Below are positions 50,987 to 61,446 of a DNA stretch of 64,000 nucleotides, in pieces. A program made the translations under genes and the position numbers. The stretch is from Streptomyces sp. NBC_00569 (GTDB lineage: Bacteria > Actinomycetota > Actinomycetes > Streptomycetales > Streptomycetaceae). The notes beneath the pieces are model-generated. The model did not search any database and was not told the origin of the DNA. It saw nothing but the letters and a program-made list of their open reading frames with translations. Each line of letters opens with the position of its first letter. Position 1 is the stretch's first letter. Location of the stretch: NCBI RefSeq assembly GCF_036345255.1, contig NZ_CP107783.1, forward strand, positions 5,750,001 to 5,814,000, given 5' to 3'.

Positions 50987-52273
50987 TCAGTCCACTGACA
51001 CGGGCACTCGGTGACCGACGCCACGCGCCACGGTCAGGCCTGTCGACGGCGGGACGAGACGGGATCGCAGGGTCGCCAGGATCAGCAGGGCGAGCACCGT
51101 GCCGCCCATCGGGACGAGGAATCCGGCGCCGTCCCAGAGGCGGTCCTCCAGCTGGCCGGCGACCGTGACGGCCGCTGCCTGGCCGAGCGCGACCGCGCCC
51201 GTGAGCCAGGTGAAGGCCTCGGTGCGGGCGGTCGGGGGGACCAGCTTCTCGACGAGCGTGTAGCCGGTGATCAGGGCCGGGGCGATGCACGTGCCCACCA
51301 GCAGGCCGATCCCGGCGAGCAGGAGCACGGACTGCGCGGCCCAGAGGCCGGAGGCGGTCACGGCGAGGGCGGTGTAGGCGAGCAGGAGGCGGCGCTGGGG
51401 CGCGATCTTCCAGGCGACGGCTCCGCAGACGATGCCGGAGAGCATGTTGCCCGCGGCGAACGTCCCGTACAGGACACCGTTCAGGCCGGGCTCGCCGATC
51501 GACTCGGTGAAGGCGGCCAGGGCGACCTGCATGCCGCCGAAGACGGAGCCGATGCCGAGGAACGCCACGATCAGGACACGCACTCCGGGGACGCGCAGCG
51601 CGGAAACGTGCTCCACGCGTGCGTGGACGTCGCCGGTGGACCGCGAGGGCCGGGGCTGCGTGCCGCGCTGCGCGGCGAACAGGAGGCCGCCCACAAGCGT
51701 CAGGGACGCTTCCGTGACGAGACCGGCGGCGGGGTGCACGCCGGTGCACAGGGCGGTCGCGAACAGCGGGCCGAGCACGAACGTGAACTCGTCCGTGACC
51801 GACTCGAAGGCGGCGGCCGTGGTCATCAGGGGCGAGCCCTGGAGCTTGACGCCCCAGCGGGCCCGCACCATGGGCCCGATCTGCGGGGTGGAGGCGCCGG
51901 TCGGGACCGCCGCGACGAACAGGGCCCACAAGGGGGCGCCGCTGAGCGCGAGCAGCGTCAGCAGGAGCACGGACGCCGTGTGCAGCAGGACGCCGGGCAC
52001 GAGGACGGCGCGCTGCCCGAAGCGGTCGGCGAGCTTGCCCGTGAAGGGGGCGAACAGCGCCATGGAGACGCCGGTGGTGGCGGAGACGGCGCCGGCGGTG
52101 CCGTACGAGCCGGTGGTGTGCTGCACGAGCAGGACCGTCGAGATGGTGAGCATCGCGAACGGCTGCCGGGCGGCGAAGCCGGGGAGCAGGAACGTCCAGG
52201 CGCCGCGGGTGCGCAGCAGCTGTCCGTATCCGGGGCGCTTGTCGGTGACCGTGGCCGTGTAATTCTCTGGCAC
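50987..52273 (-). CDS. MFS transporter
   Basis: 428 aa with 12 predicted helices beginning AWTFLLPGFAARQPFAMLTI. Motif A-like GKLADRFGQRA lies between helices 2 and 3. A central His/Arg-rich loop (GTQPRPSRSTGDVHARVEH) separates the halves. Belongs to the general MFS sugar/drug group; the substrate is not evident. Upstream region 52274-52751 has no gene. Confidence 0.92.
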   Translation of the reverse strand: MPENYTATVTDKRPGYGQLLRTRGAWTFLLPGFAARQPFAMLTISTVLLVQHTTGSYGTAGAVSATTGVSMALFAPFTGKLADRFGQRAVLVPGVLLHTASVLLLTLLALSGAPLWALFVAAVPTGASTPQIGPMVRARWGVKLQGSPLMTTAAAFESVTDEFTFVLGPLFATALCTGVHPAAGLVTEASLTLVGGLLFAAQRGTQPRPSRSTGDVHARVEHVSALRVPGVRVLIVAFLGIGSVFGGMQVALAAFTESIGEPGLNGVLYGTFAAGNMLSGIVCGAVAWKIAPQRRLLLAYTALAVTASGLWAAQSVLLLAGIGLLVGTCIAPALITGYTLVEKLVPPTARTEAFTWLTGAVALGQAAAVTVAGQLEDRLWDGAGFLVPMGGTVLALLILATLRSRLVPPSTGLTVARGVGHRVPVSVD

Positions 52274-52751
52274 GGCCCTTGCCTTTCTGCCGCCTGGTAG
52301 CGCTGACCCGGTGGGGCGCGCCGAGAGCCGTCCTCATGCGCCGGGAACCGAGTGATACCGGGGTCCGCGCCAGGAGGGCCTGGGCCATGCAGGGTATGCA
52401 AGGGAACCGCGGCCGCTTTGCGGTCGCGCCGGCTCTACATCAGGCAGAGTCGGTGGAACTTCAAGTGTGTACCGACATGCTAACGGCCGGACGGGCCGAT
52501 TTCTTCCGCGTAGCGGAACTTCATCCACCGGTGATCGACCCGCCACCCACCCGTCACCCCACCCACTCGCCGGCTCCCGCAAGGAACCCCGGCTCCCTCC
52601 CGGCCCCTCAGTTCCGGCCCGGCACCCACGGCCCGGTGCCTTCGCTCCGGCCCAGGCGCCCAGGTTCCGGCCCGGCACTCCAGTTCCCGCCCTGGCGCCC
52701 CCGCTCCCGCCTCGACGCCCGAAGGTCCCGCCCGGAGCCCCCGCTCCCCGC
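52274..52751. other. GC-rich intergenic region with degenerate repeats
   Basis: 478 bases between two minus-strand genes. From 52570 to 52750 there are loose repeats of TTCCGGCCCGGCA and CCCGCTCCCGCC-like blocks. Open frames through it are Gly/Pro/Arg-rich and not convincing. Confidence 0.45.
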
Positions 52752-54272
52752 CTACTGAGCCCGCCGTCCGTGCCCCGGGGACCCGTTCCCCGAGAGCCAT
52801 CCGGCGAGCTTGCCGCCCTGTGCCACGGCCCGCAGCCGGGCCTCGGCCTCGTCCCGCACCTGGTCCGTCGCCACCACGAGCAGTTCGTCGCCGTGCCGCA
52901 GGACGGTCGTCGGCAGCGGCACGAAGGACCGCTTCTCGCGCACGACGAGCGTGACGGCGGCACCCGAGGGCATCCGCAGCTCGCTGACCTCGACGCCGTG
53001 CATCCGGGACTCCTCGGGGATCGTCACGGACAGCAGATGTCCGCGCAGTCGCTCCAGGGGCGCCGACTCGATGCCGAGGTCGGCGGCGGACGCGGAGTCG
53101 CTGCCGAGCTGCAGCTTCCGGGCGAGCCAGGGCAGCGTCGGCCCCTGGACGAGCGTGTAGACGACGACGAGGACGAAGACGATGTTGAAGATCCGGGTGC
53201 TGTCGTCGACGCCGTTCACCATGGGAATGGTCGCCAGGATGATGGGCACCGCGCCGCGCAGTCCGGCCCAGGACATGAGGGCCTTCTCCTGCCAGGGCAT
53301 GCGGAACGGCAGGAGGCTGAAGACGACCTCCAGGGGGCGCGCCACCATCGTCAGGACGAGGCCGATGACGATCGCGGGCCAGGCGTCGTCCACGAGGTCG
53401 TGCGGGGTGACGAGCAGGCCGAGCAGGACGAACATGCCGATCTGCGCGAGCCAGCCGAGCCCTTCGGCGAAGCCGCGCGTGGCGGGCCAGTGCGGCAGTT
53501 TCGCGTTGCCGAGGACCATCGAGGCGAGGTAGACGGCCAGGAACCCGCTGCCGTGAGCCATGGCTCCGGCCGCGTACGCGGTGACCGCGATGGCCATGAC
53601 GGCGATCGGGTAGAGGCCGGAGGCGGGCAGGGCGACGTGCCGCAGGCCGAAGGAGCCGAGCCAGCCCACCGCGATCCCGATCGCGGCGCCGATCGCGAGT
53701 TCGAGGGCGATCTCGCCGACGAGGGCGTACCAGTGCTCGACGGGTCCGGCCGTGGAGAAGGCGACCACCAGAATCACCACGGGGGCGTCGTTGAAGCCGG
53801 ACTCGGCCTCCAGGACGCCCGTCACGCGGGACGGCAGGGGCACCTTGCGCAGCACGGAGAAGACGGCCGCGGCGTCCGTCGAGGACACCACCGCGCCGAT
53901 GATGAGCGCCTGGCGCCACTCCAGGCCCACGACGTAGTGCGCCCCGGCGGCCGTCACACCCACGCTGATGGCGACGCCGACCAGCGACAGCATGACGGCG
54001 GCCGGCAGCGCCGGTTCGATCTCTTTCCACTTCGTGCCGAGGCCGCCCTCGGCCAGGATCACGACGAGGGCCGCGTAGCCGATGACCTGCGTCAACTCGG
54101 CGTTGCTGAACGACACGCTGCCGATGCCGTCCTGCCCCATGGCCACGCCGATGCCGAGGTAGAGGAGCAGGCTCGGCAGACCGCTGCGCGAGGAGATGCG
54201 CACGGCGGCCACGGCGATCAGCAGGACCAGCGAACAGACGAGCAGGAGCTGGTTGAGGTGGTGGACAGTCAG
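52752..54272 (-). CDS. CPA1-family cation/proton antiporter with TrkA-C domain (CvrA/NhaP2-like)
   Basis: About 506 aa if it starts at CTG 54272, where GGAGGAAGG stands 9 bases upstream; the first membrane helix (LNQLLLVCSLVLLIAVAAV) begins at once. Starting at 54323 adds a non-homologous HPYGPSRTTFGGRK stretch. 12-13 helices with the CPA1 sites SSTDAAAV and ESGFNDAPVV (Asp residues for ion exchange), then a TrkA-C/RCK-C domain (~400-480) ending HGDELLVVATDQV. Expected to exchange K+ or Na+ for H+, gated by nucleotide binding to the C-terminal domain. Confidence 0.9.
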   Translation of the reverse strand: MTVHHLNQLLLVCSLVLLIAVAAVRISSRSGLPSLLLYLGIGVAMGQDGIGSVSFSNAELTQVIGYAALVVILAEGGLGTKWKEIEPALPAAVMLSLVGVAISVGVTAAGAHYVVGLEWRQALIIGAVVSSTDAAAVFSVLRKVPLPSRVTGVLEAESGFNDAPVVILVVAFSTAGPVEHWYALVGEIALELAIGAAIGIAVGWLGSFGLRHVALPASGLYPIAVMAIAVTAYAAGAMAHGSGFLAVYLASMVLGNAKLPHWPATRGFAEGLGWLAQIGMFVLLGLLVTPHDLVDDAWPAIVIGLVLTMVARPLEVVFSLLPFRMPWQEKALMSWAGLRGAVPIILATIPMVNGVDDSTRIFNIVFVLVVVYTLVQGPTLPWLARKLQLGSDSASAADLGIESAPLERLRGHLLSVTIPEESRMHGVEVSELRMPSGAAVTLVVREKRSFVPLPTTVLRHGDELLVVATDQVRDEAEARLRAVAQGGKLAGWLSGNGSPGHGRRAQ

Positions 54273-54540
54273 GGGCTGTTTCCTTCCTCCGAAGGTCGTA
54301 CGGGAGGGCCCGTACGGGTGCACGGGACGCCGCGGAACGACCAGGTACTTCGTTACCTTACCTAATCGTTAACGCTTTCTTGACGCCGTCCAGGGTGACC
54401 TCGGGCGGGTTGGGGCCCCGGGTTCTTGACACCGCGTCCGAGGCCGCCGTGCCCTGCGCCTATGGTTGCTCCAGCGCTCCGTGACCCCACAGCCCGCCTG
54501 CAGCCCGCTCTGCCGCTCGCGAAGGACAGCAAGGACAGCG

Positions 54541-57351
54541 ATGCCCTCGAACACCAACGCCTCTTCCGGCCATTCGTCCGGCAAGAAGAAGGGGCGCAGA
54601 GCCCGACTGATCGTGATCGTGCTGGTCCTGGCCATTGTCGCGGGCATCGGCTACGGCACGTACTGGAGCGTCAGTACCGTGCGTGCCTCCTTCCCGCAGA
54701 CGAAGGGCTCGATCAAGCTCGACGGGCTCTCCGGTCCAGTGGATGTGAAGCGGGACTCCTACGGGATCCCTCAGGTCTATGCCTCGTCCGACGAGGACCT
54801 GTTCATGGCCCAGGGCTATGTGCAGGCGCAGGACCGCTTCTGGGAGATGGACGTCCGCCGCCATATGACCTCCGGCCGGCTCTCCGAGATGTTCGGCAAG
54901 AGCCAGGTCAAGACCGATGAGTTCCTGCGGACGCTCGGCTGGCACCGGGTGGCGCAGAAGGAGTACGACTCCAAGCTCTCGCCCGAGACGAAGAAATACC
55001 TCCAGGCGTACGCCAAGGGAGTCAACGCCTACCTCGCCGGCAAGGACGGCGGGGACATCTCCGTCGAGTACGCGGCGCTCGGGTTCACCAACGACTACGC
55101 GCCGCAGAAGTGGACGCCGGCCGACTCCGTGGCCTGGCTCAAGGCGATGGCGTGGGACCTGCGCGGCAACATGCAGGAAGAGATCGACCGCTCCCTGATG
55201 ACGAGCCGCCTCGGCCCGCAGCAGATCGCGGACCTGTATCCGGACTACCCGTACGACCGGCACAAGGCGATCGTCCAGTCGGGCTCCTACGACAGCGCGA
55301 CCGGCTCCTACGGGGCGGGCTCCGGCGGGTCCGGAAATCAAACCGGCACGGGTACGGGCACGGGCACCGGAACGGGTACCTCCACCGGCACCGGTACCAG
55401 CACGGAAGGCGCCGCAGGCACCGGTCTCGCCGGCGACACCGAGGCCCCCAACGGCCTCCAGAGCCAGCTGACCGGGCTCTCCGACGCCCTGGACCAGGTC
55501 CCCGCGGCCGTCGGCCCGAACGGCAACGGCATCGGCTCCAACTCGTGGGTGGTCTCCGGAGCGCACACCATCACCGGGAAGCCGCTGCTCGCCAACGACC
55601 CGCACCTGTCGCCGCAGCTCCCGTCCGTCTGGTACCAGATGGGCCTGCACTGCCGGAGCCTGTCGGCCTCGTGCCAGTACGACGTCACCGGCTACACGTT
55701 CTCCGGGATGCCCGGCGTGATCATCGGCCACAACCAGGACATCTCCTGGGGCATGACGAACCTCGGCGCCGACGTCACCGACCTGTACCTGGAGAAGCTG
55801 AACAGCGGCGGCGGGTACCAGTACGACGGCAAGACGGTCCCGTTCAAGACCCGCAAGGAGACCATCAAGGTCGCCGGCGGCGACGACAAGACCATCACCG
55901 TCCGCGAGACCAACAACGGCCCGCTGATCTCCGACCGGGACGACGAGCTGGTCAACGTCGGCAAGAAGGCGAAGGTCGACGCGGCCGCCCCCGACCGGGG
56001 CGACGGCTACGGGGTCTCGCTGCGCTGGACCGCGCTGACCCCCGGCAAGTCCATGGACGCCGTGTTCGAGCTGAACAGGGCGAAGGACTGGACACAGTTC
56101 CGCAAGGCCGCCGCCGACTTCGAGGTGCCCTCGCAGAACCTGATCTACGCCGACACCAAGGGCAACATCGGCTACCAGGCGCCCGGCAAGATCCCGGTCC
56201 GCGGCAAGGGCGACGGCTCGCTGCCCGCCCCCGGCTGGGACGCCGCGTACCGCTGGAAGAGCTACATCCCGCAGTCCGCGCTGCCGTACGAGTACAACCC
56301 CAAGCGCGGCTACATCGTGACCGCCAACCAGGCCGTCATCGACAAGGACAAGTACCCGTACCACCTCACCTCCGACTGGGGTTACGGCACGCGCAGCCAG
56401 CGCATCACCGATCTGATCGAGTCGAAGATCGCCGGCGGCGGCAAGATCTCCACCGACGACATGCGCACCATGCAGATGGACAACAGCAGCGAGATCGCCA
56501 AGCTGCTCGTGCCCAAGCTGCTCAAGATCGATGTCTCGGACAAGTACGTCCGTGAGGCGCAGAAGCTCCTGGAGAACTGGGACTACACCCAGAACCCGGA
56601 CTCGGCGGCCGCCGCGTACTTCAACTCGGTCTGGCGCAACATCCTCAAGCTGTCCTTCGGCAACAAGCTCCCCAAGGAGCTGCGGGTCAAGGGCCAGTGC
56701 CTGAGCGTCGAGCCGGCCGGTGACACCGGCCCGGCGGACGAGGACCGCCGGGTGCGCGAGTGCGGTGAGCGCGACGCGGACTCGGCGCAGCCGGACGGCG
56801 GCGACCGCTGGTTCGAGGTCGTCCGCAAGATCATCAATGATGAGAACAACGACTGGTGGAAGGCCCCGGCGACCCGCACCGACGCCGAGACCAAGACCCG
56901 CGACCAGCTGTTCGCGCGGGCCATGGAGGACGCGCGCTGGGACGTCACGGCCAAGCTCGGCAAGGACGTCGACACCTGGAGCTGGGGCCGGCTGCACCAG
57001 CTGAGCCTGAAGAACCAGACCCTCGGCACGGACGGGCCCGGCTGGCTCCAGTACGCGCTCAACCGCGGCCCGTGGAAGCTCGGCGGCGGCGAGGCGGCCG
57101 TGGACGCGACCGGCTGGAACGCGGCCGGCGGCTACGGCGTCATCTGGGTCCCGTCGATGCGCATGGTGGTCAACCTCGCGGACCTCGACAAGTCCAAGTG
57201 GATCAACCTCACCGGAGCCTCGGGGCACGCGTTCAGCGCGCACTACACCGACCAGACCGAGAAGTGGTCCAAGGGCGAACTCCTCCCCTGGGTCTCCTCG
57301 GAGAAGGCGGTCGGCGCGAACACGAAGGACACCCTGGTGCTGCGGCCCTGA
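54541..57351 (+). CDS. Penicillin acylase family protein (Ntn hydrolase), membrane-anchored
   Basis: 936 aa from ATG 54541. A Lys/Arg-rich start and one signal-anchor helix (LIVIVLVLAIVAGIGYGTYW, ~22-42), then the alpha chain, a Thr-Gly-rich linker (~265-290), and the autocatalytic site GSNSWVV with Ser333 expected to become the N-terminal nucleophile of the beta chain. Later NNGPLISDR and NRAKDWTQFRKA are family-typical. Such acylases cleave amides, including acyl-homoserine lactones and lipopeptide acyl chains, outside the cell. Processing would yield alpha and beta chains. Downstream is a strong terminator. Confidence 0.94.
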   Translation: MPSNTNASSGHSSGKKKGRRARLIVIVLVLAIVAGIGYGTYWSVSTVRASFPQTKGSIKLDGLSGPVDVKRDSYGIPQVYASSDEDLFMAQGYVQAQDRFWEMDVRRHMTSGRLSEMFGKSQVKTDEFLRTLGWHRVAQKEYDSKLSPETKKYLQAYAKGVNAYLAGKDGGDISVEYAALGFTNDYAPQKWTPADSVAWLKAMAWDLRGNMQEEIDRSLMTSRLGPQQIADLYPDYPYDRHKAIVQSGSYDSATGSYGAGSGGSGNQTGTGTGTGTGTGTSTGTGTSTEGAAGTGLAGDTEAPNGLQSQLTGLSDALDQVPAAVGPNGNGIGSNSWVVSGAHTITGKPLLANDPHLSPQLPSVWYQMGLHCRSLSASCQYDVTGYTFSGMPGVIIGHNQDISWGMTNLGADVTDLYLEKLNSGGGYQYDGKTVPFKTRKETIKVAGGDDKTITVRETNNGPLISDRDDELVNVGKKAKVDAAAPDRGDGYGVSLRWTALTPGKSMDAVFELNRAKDWTQFRKAAADFEVPSQNLIYADTKGNIGYQAPGKIPVRGKGDGSLPAPGWDAAYRWKSYIPQSALPYEYNPKRGYIVTANQAVIDKDKYPYHLTSDWGYGTRSQRITDLIESKIAGGGKISTDDMRTMQMDNSSEIAKLLVPKLLKIDVSDKYVREAQKLLENWDYTQNPDSAAAAYFNSVWRNILKLSFGNKLPKELRVKGQCLSVEPAGDTGPADEDRRVRECGERDADSAQPDGGDRWFEVVRKIINDENNDWWKAPATRTDAETKTRDQLFARAMEDARWDVTAKLGKDVDTWSWGRLHQLSLKNQTLGTDGPGWLQYALNRGPWKLGGGEAAVDATGWNAAGGYGVIWVPSMRMVVNLADLDKSKWINLTGASGHAFSAHYTDQTEKWSKGELLPWVSSEKAVGANTKDTLVLRP

Positions 57352-57369
57352 CGACGGGCGACACCGTAT

Positions 57370-57405
57370 GAAAGGGCCCTCCACGCACGCGTGGAGGGCC
57401 CTTTC
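57370..57405. terminator. Bidirectional terminator
   Basis: Near-perfect 16-17-bp stem (57370-57386 / 57389-57405) with a tiny loop; GAAAGGGCCC… / …GGGCCCTTTC ends give U-rich tails on both transcripts. Between convergent penicillin acylase and 5-FTCL genes. Confidence 0.85.
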
Positions 57406-57425
57406 GCGTCACCGGGGCAGGCGGT

Positions 57426-58028
57426 TCACCGGAAGCGGCGCACTCCCGCAGGCGTCACCACGGCGTGCACGGGACGGTCGTGCGGCTCCTCGGGGACGCG
57501 CTCGACGACCTCGCCGTCGTACAGGAGCACCACGAGCGCCGGATCCGCGTCCGCCCGCTCGAGGCGCGCGAGGACCCTGTCGTACGAGCCGCCGCCGCGG
57601 CCGAGCCGCATGCCGCGCCCGTCGACCGCGAGGCCCGGCAGCAGCACCGCGTCGGCCTCCACGACGGCCTCGGTACCGAGCGGCTCCCCGGAGGGCTCCA
57701 ACAGGGCCATCTTTCCGGCATGTTGCACGCGCGTGAGGGACCCCTGTCCGTCGTAGGCGCCCCAGTCCAGGTCGTTGTCCTCGCGGAGTACGGGAAGGAG
57801 GACGCGTACCCCGCGCGCGTGGAGCGCGTCGAGCAGCGCGCGGGTGCCCGGTTCCCGGCCGACGGAGACGTACGCGGCGACCGTCCGCGCCCCGGCCAGC
57901 TCGGGAAGTTCGAGCGCCCGACGGGCGAGCGCCCCGGCCGCCGTCTCGACGTCATCGGCGGGCAACCCTGATCTCACCTGGAGGAGTTCTGCCCGCAACG
58001 CGTTCTTGTCAGCCTTTGACAAACACAT
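57426..58028 (-). CDS. 5-formyltetrahydrofolate cyclo-ligase
   Basis: 200 aa. Opening SKADKNALRAELLQVRSGL, VAAYVSVGREPGTRALLDAL, then the C-terminal signature VLLPGLAVDGRGMRLGRGGG followed by YDR (about residues 128-150), which binds ATP and folate. Converts 5-formyl-THF to 5,10-methenyl-THF. Divergent from galU with about 84 bases between starts. Confidence 0.94.
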   Translation of the reverse strand: MCLSKADKNALRAELLQVRSGLPADDVETAAGALARRALELPELAGARTVAAYVSVGREPGTRALLDALHARGVRVLLPVLREDNDLDWGAYDGQGSLTRVQHAGKMALLEPSGEPLGTEAVVEADAVLLPGLAVDGRGMRLGRGGGSYDRVLARLERADADPALVVLLYDGEVVERVPEEPHDRPVHAVVTPAGVRRFR

Positions 58029-58112
58029 AGCCAGCTCACAAACCCCTCATATAGGCATCAACTTAACTGGAAGCAAATCTTCCGCCCAGACGCTACGGAT
58101 ATGGTTCACCGC

Positions 58113-59015
58113 ATGACTGAGTCGCACCCCAGGATCAGCAAGGCTGTCATCCCCGCCGCAGGCCTCGGCACCCGGTTCCTGCCGGCCACCAAGGCAACGC
58201 CCAAGGAGATGCTGCCGGTCGTCGACAAGCCGGCGATCCAGTACGTCGTCGAAGAAGCCGTGTCCGCCGGCCTCGACGACGTACTCATGATCACAGGCCG
58301 CAACAAGCGGCCCCTGGAGGACCACTTCGACCGCAACTACGAGCTCGAGTCGGCTCTCCAGAAGAAGGGCGACGCCGGCCGCCTAGCCAAGGTCCAGGAG
58401 TCCAGCGACCTCGCGACCATGCACTACGTCCGCCAGGGCGACCCCAAGGGCCTCGGTCACGCCGTCCTGTGCGCGGCCCCCCACGTCGGCCAGGAGCCCT
58501 TCGCGGTCCTCCTCGGCGACGACCTGATCGACCCGCGCGACCCCCTGCTCGCCCGCATGGTCGACGTCCAGGAACAGCGCGGCGGCAGCGTCATCGCCCT
58601 CATGGAGGTCGAGCCCGCGCAGATCCACCTCTACGGCTGCGCCGCCGTCGAGGCGACCGAGGACGGCGACGTCGTCAAGATCACCGGCCTCGTCGAGAAG
58701 CCCGACCCCGCGGACGCCCCGTCGAACTACGCGATCATCGGCCGCTACGTCCTCGACCCCGCGATCTTCGAGATACTCCGCCGGACCGAGCCGGGCCGCG
58801 GCGGCGAGATCCAGCTCACCGACGCCCTCCAGCAGCTCGCCGACGACGAGAAGGCCGGCGGCCCCGTCCACGGCGTCGTCTTCAAGGGCCGCCGGTATGA
58901 CACCGGAGACCGTGGCGACTATCTGCGTGCCATTGTCAGACTCGCGTGCGAACGTGAGGACCTGGGCCCGGACTTCCGCGCCTGGCTTCGCAGTTACGTC
59001 ACCGAGGAGATGTAG
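58113..59015 (+). CDS. galU: UTP-glucose-1-phosphate uridylyltransferase
   Basis: 300 aa from ATG 58113 (an in-frame ATG at 58101 is less likely). Nucleotidyltransferase motif IPAAGLGTRFLPATKATPKE, then VVDKPAIQYVVEEA, GLGHAVLCAA, and DDLIDPRDPLL around the metal-binding Asp. Makes UDP-glucose for cell-wall polymers, trehalose and glycosylation. First gene of the Glp/GlpR division cluster, a gene order conserved in actinobacteria. Confidence 0.95.
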   Translation: MTESHPRISKAVIPAAGLGTRFLPATKATPKEMLPVVDKPAIQYVVEEAVSAGLDDVLMITGRNKRPLEDHFDRNYELESALQKKGDAGRLAKVQESSDLATMHYVRQGDPKGLGHAVLCAAPHVGQEPFAVLLGDDLIDPRDPLLARMVDVQEQRGGSVIALMEVEPAQIHLYGCAAVEATEDGDVVKITGLVEKPDPADAPSNYAIIGRYVLDPAIFEILRRTEPGRGGEIQLTDALQQLADDEKAGGPVHGVVFKGRRYDTGDRGDYLRAIVRLACEREDLGPDFRAWLRSYVTEEM

Positions 59016-59019
59016 CACC

Positions 59020-60369
59020 TTGAGCAGCACGACCACGCACGTCACCGGTCAGCAGCACGTCTGGTCGGTGGCGGAGCACCTGGAGGACATCCTCGCCACG
59101 GTCCGCCCGCTGGAGCCCATCGAGCTCCAGCTCCTCGACGCACAGGGCTGCGTCCTCGTCGAGGACGTCTCGGTGCCACTCTCGCTGCCCCCCTTCGACA
59201 ACAGCTCGATGGACGGGTACGCGGTCAGGGCCGCCGATGTGGCGGGCGCGAGCGAGGACTTCCCCGCGGTGCTCACGGTCGTGGGGGACGTCGCCGCCGG
59301 CCAGGCCGGGCTGCTCCGCGTCGGGCCCGGCCAGGCCGCCCGCATCATGACCGGCGCCCCGCTCCCGCCCGGCGCCGAGGCCGTCGTCCCCGTCGAGTGG
59401 ACCGACGGCGGCCTGGGCGAGGGCCCGGTCTCCGGGATGCGCGCCCACAGCGCCGCCCCCGAGGGCGCATCCGGCGAGGTCCGTGTGCACCGCCCCGCCG
59501 AAGCACGCGCGCACGTGCGCGCCAAGGGCAGCGACGTGAAGACGGGCGACCGCGCCCTGGAGGCCGGCACGGTCCTCGGCCCGCCGCAGATCGCCCTCCT
59601 CGCCGCGATCGGCCGCGGCACCGTACGCGTGCGCCCGCGCCCGCGCGTCGTCGTCATGTCCACCGGCAGCGAACTCGTCCAGCCGGGCGAGGAGTTGGCC
59701 GAGGGCCAGATCTTCGACTCCAACAGCTTCGCCCTCACCGCCGCCGCCCGCGACGCCGGAGCGATCGCCTACCGCGTCGGAGCGGTCGCCGACGACGCGG
59801 AGACGCTGCGCTCCACCATCGAGGACCAGCTGATCCGCGCCGACCTCATCGTCACCACGGGCGGAGTCAGCGTCGGAGCGTACGACGTCGTGAAGGAGGC
59901 GCTGACCTCCGTCGGCGACTCCGAGGACGAGACCGGCATCGGAGCCGGCAGCGGCGTCGAGTTCCGCAAGCTCGCCATGCAGCCGGGCAAGCCCCAGGGC
60001 TTCGGCACCATCGGCCCCGAGCACACCCCGCTGCTCGCCCTGCCGGGCAACCCCGTCTCCTCATACGTCTCCTTCGAGCTGTTCGTACGCCCCGCGGTGC
60101 GCACCCTCATGGGCCTGCCCGCCGCGGACGTCCACCGGCCGTCGGCCCGGGCGGTCCTGAAGTCGGCCAAGGCGCTCAGTTCGCCCGCGGGACGACGCCA
60201 GTTCCTGCGGGGGACGTACGACGCCGAGGCCGGGACCGTCACCCCGGTAGGGGGCGCCGGATCCCACCTCGTCGCCGCGCTCGCCCACGCGGACGCGCTG
60301 ATCGTCCTGCCCGAGAAGACCACGTCGGCCGAGCCCGGAGCGGAAGTGGACGTGGTCCTCCTCGGCTGA
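59020..60369 (+). CDS. glp: Gephyrin-like molybdotransferase Glp (MoeA family)
   Basis: 449 aa from TTG 59020, with GAGGAG 11 bases ahead; it begins [20 protein letters not shown]. MoeA domains: [86 protein letters not shown] and domain IV at the end. It inserts molybdate into molybdopterin-AMP. The copy next to galU and glpR in Corynebacterium doubles as the gephyrin-like partner of the FtsZ/Wag31 division and elongation machinery, so this is probably the dual-role member. Confidence 0.92.
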   Translation: MSSTTTHVTGQQHVWSVAEHLEDILATVRPLEPIELQLLDAQGCVLVEDVSVPLSLPPFDNSSMDGYAVRAADVAGASEDFPAVLTVVGDVAAGQAGLLRVGPGQAARIMTGAPLPPGAEAVVPVEWTDGGLGEGPVSGMRAHSAAPEGASGEVRVHRPAEARAHVRAKGSDVKTGDRALEAGTVLGPPQIALLAAIGRGTVRVRPRPRVVVMSTGSELVQPGEELAEGQIFDSNSFALTAAARDAGAIAYRVGAVADDAETLRSTIEDQLIRADLIVTTGGVSVGAYDVVKEALTSVGDSEDETGIGAGSGVEFRKLAMQPGKPQGFGTIGPEHTPLLALPGNPVSSYVSFELFVRPAVRTLMGLPAADVHRPSARAVLKSAKALSSPAGRRQFLRGTYDAEAGTVTPVGGAGSHLVAALAHADALIVLPEKTTSAEPGAEVDVVLLG

Positions 60370-60454
60370 GCGCCCCGTCCGCGCGATACCGTGTCGCGCA
60401 CAACAGGCCGCGCGCCGCACCGCGCGGCCCACGGACCGGGAGCGCCAGAGCAGC

Positions 60455-60949
60455 ATGAGCAGTTCGCAGGACCGACTGACGCACATCGACGAGGCGGGCG
60501 CGGCCCGCATGGTCGACGTGTCCGCGAAGGACGTGACCGCGCGCACCGCCCGTGCCAGCGGCCGTGTCCTCGTATCGCCCCGCGTGGTGGAGCTGCTGCG
60601 CGGTGAGGGAGTGCCCAAGGGCGACGCCCTCGCCACGGCGCGCATCGCCGGAATCATGGGTGCCAAGCGCACCCCCGACCTCATCCCGCTCTGCCACCCG
60701 CTGTCGGTGTCCGGAGTGAAACTGGACCTGTCCGTCGCCGACGACGCGGTCGAGATCCTCGCCACGGTGAAGACCACCGACCGCACCGGCGTCGAGATGG
60801 AGGCCCTGACGGCCGTCTCGGTGGCCGCGCTCACGGTGATCGACATGGTGAAGGCCGTGGACAAGGGCGCCGTCATCACGGACGTGCGCGTCGAGGAGAA
60901 GACGGGCGGCAAGTCGGGCCACTGGACCCGCCCGGAGGCCGGGGAATGA
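60455..60949 (+). CDS. moaC: Cyclic pyranopterin monophosphate synthase MoaC
   Basis: 164 aa. MoaC features: [40 protein letters not shown], and [20 protein letters not shown], then DMVKAVDKG. Catalyses formation of cPMP in the first stage of Moco synthesis. Its stop overlaps the next start (ATGA). Confidence 0.95.
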   Translation: MSSSQDRLTHIDEAGAARMVDVSAKDVTARTARASGRVLVSPRVVELLRGEGVPKGDALATARIAGIMGAKRTPDLIPLCHPLSVSGVKLDLSVADDAVEILATVKTTDRTGVEMEALTAVSVAALTVIDMVKAVDKGAVITDVRVEEKTGGKSGHWTRPEAGE

Positions 60950-61446
60950 GCCCCTACCGAGCCCTGGTCGTCACCGCCTCCAACCGCGCCGCCGCCGGGG
61001 TCTACGCCGACACGGGCGGCCCCCGGATCGCGAAGGGCCTCGAAGCCATGGGCTTCCAGGTCGACGGGCCGCGGGTCGTGCCGGACGGGGACCCGGTGGC
61101 CGAGGCGCTGCGGGCCGGTGTCGACGCCGGGTACGACGTCATCCTCACCACCGGCGGCACCGGCATCTCGCCCACCGACCGGACCCCCGAGGCCACCCGC
61201 AGCGTGCTCGACCACGAGGTGCCCGGCATCCCCGAGGCCATCCGCGCGTTCGGACGCGAGAAGGTGCCCACGGCCGCGCTCTCCCGGGGCCTCGCCGGCG
61301 TCGCGGGACGCACCCTGATCGTGAACCTGCCCGGGTCGTCCGGCGGCGTCAAGGACGGCCTCGCCGTGCTCGGCCCCCTGCTGACTCACGCCGTCGACCA
61401 GCTGCGCGGCGGCGACCACCCCAGACCTGACGGCGGTGCGAGCTGA
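60946..61446 (+). CDS. mog: Molybdopterin adenylyltransferase (MogA/MoaB)
   Basis: 166 aa. MoaB/Mog fold: [20 protein letters not shown], then the molybdopterin-binding [17 protein letters not shown] and [14 protein letters not shown]. Adenylates molybdopterin before metal insertion by the MoeA-type protein upstream. Its ATG overlaps moaC by 4 bases, and its TGA overlaps the putative CTG start of the next gene. Confidence 0.93.
   Translation: MSPYRALVVTASNRAAAGVYADTGGPRIAKGLEAMGFQVDGPRVVPDGDPVAEALRAGVDAGYDVILTTGGTGISPTDRTPEATRSVLDHEVPGIPEAIRAFGREKVPTAALSRGLAGVAGRTLIVNLPGSSGGVKDGLAVLGPLLTHAVDQLRGGDHPRPDGGAS

Noticed and set aside
54460..57384. A 974-residue minus-strand open frame opposite the penicillin acylase
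   Set aside because: The plus strand carries all acylase motifs; the opposite frame has Leu/Val/Gly-rich low-complexity text and no domains.
58016..58050. TTGACA as a -35 box for galU
   Set aside because: No suitable -10 is found at 16-19 bases, so I do not report a promoter.
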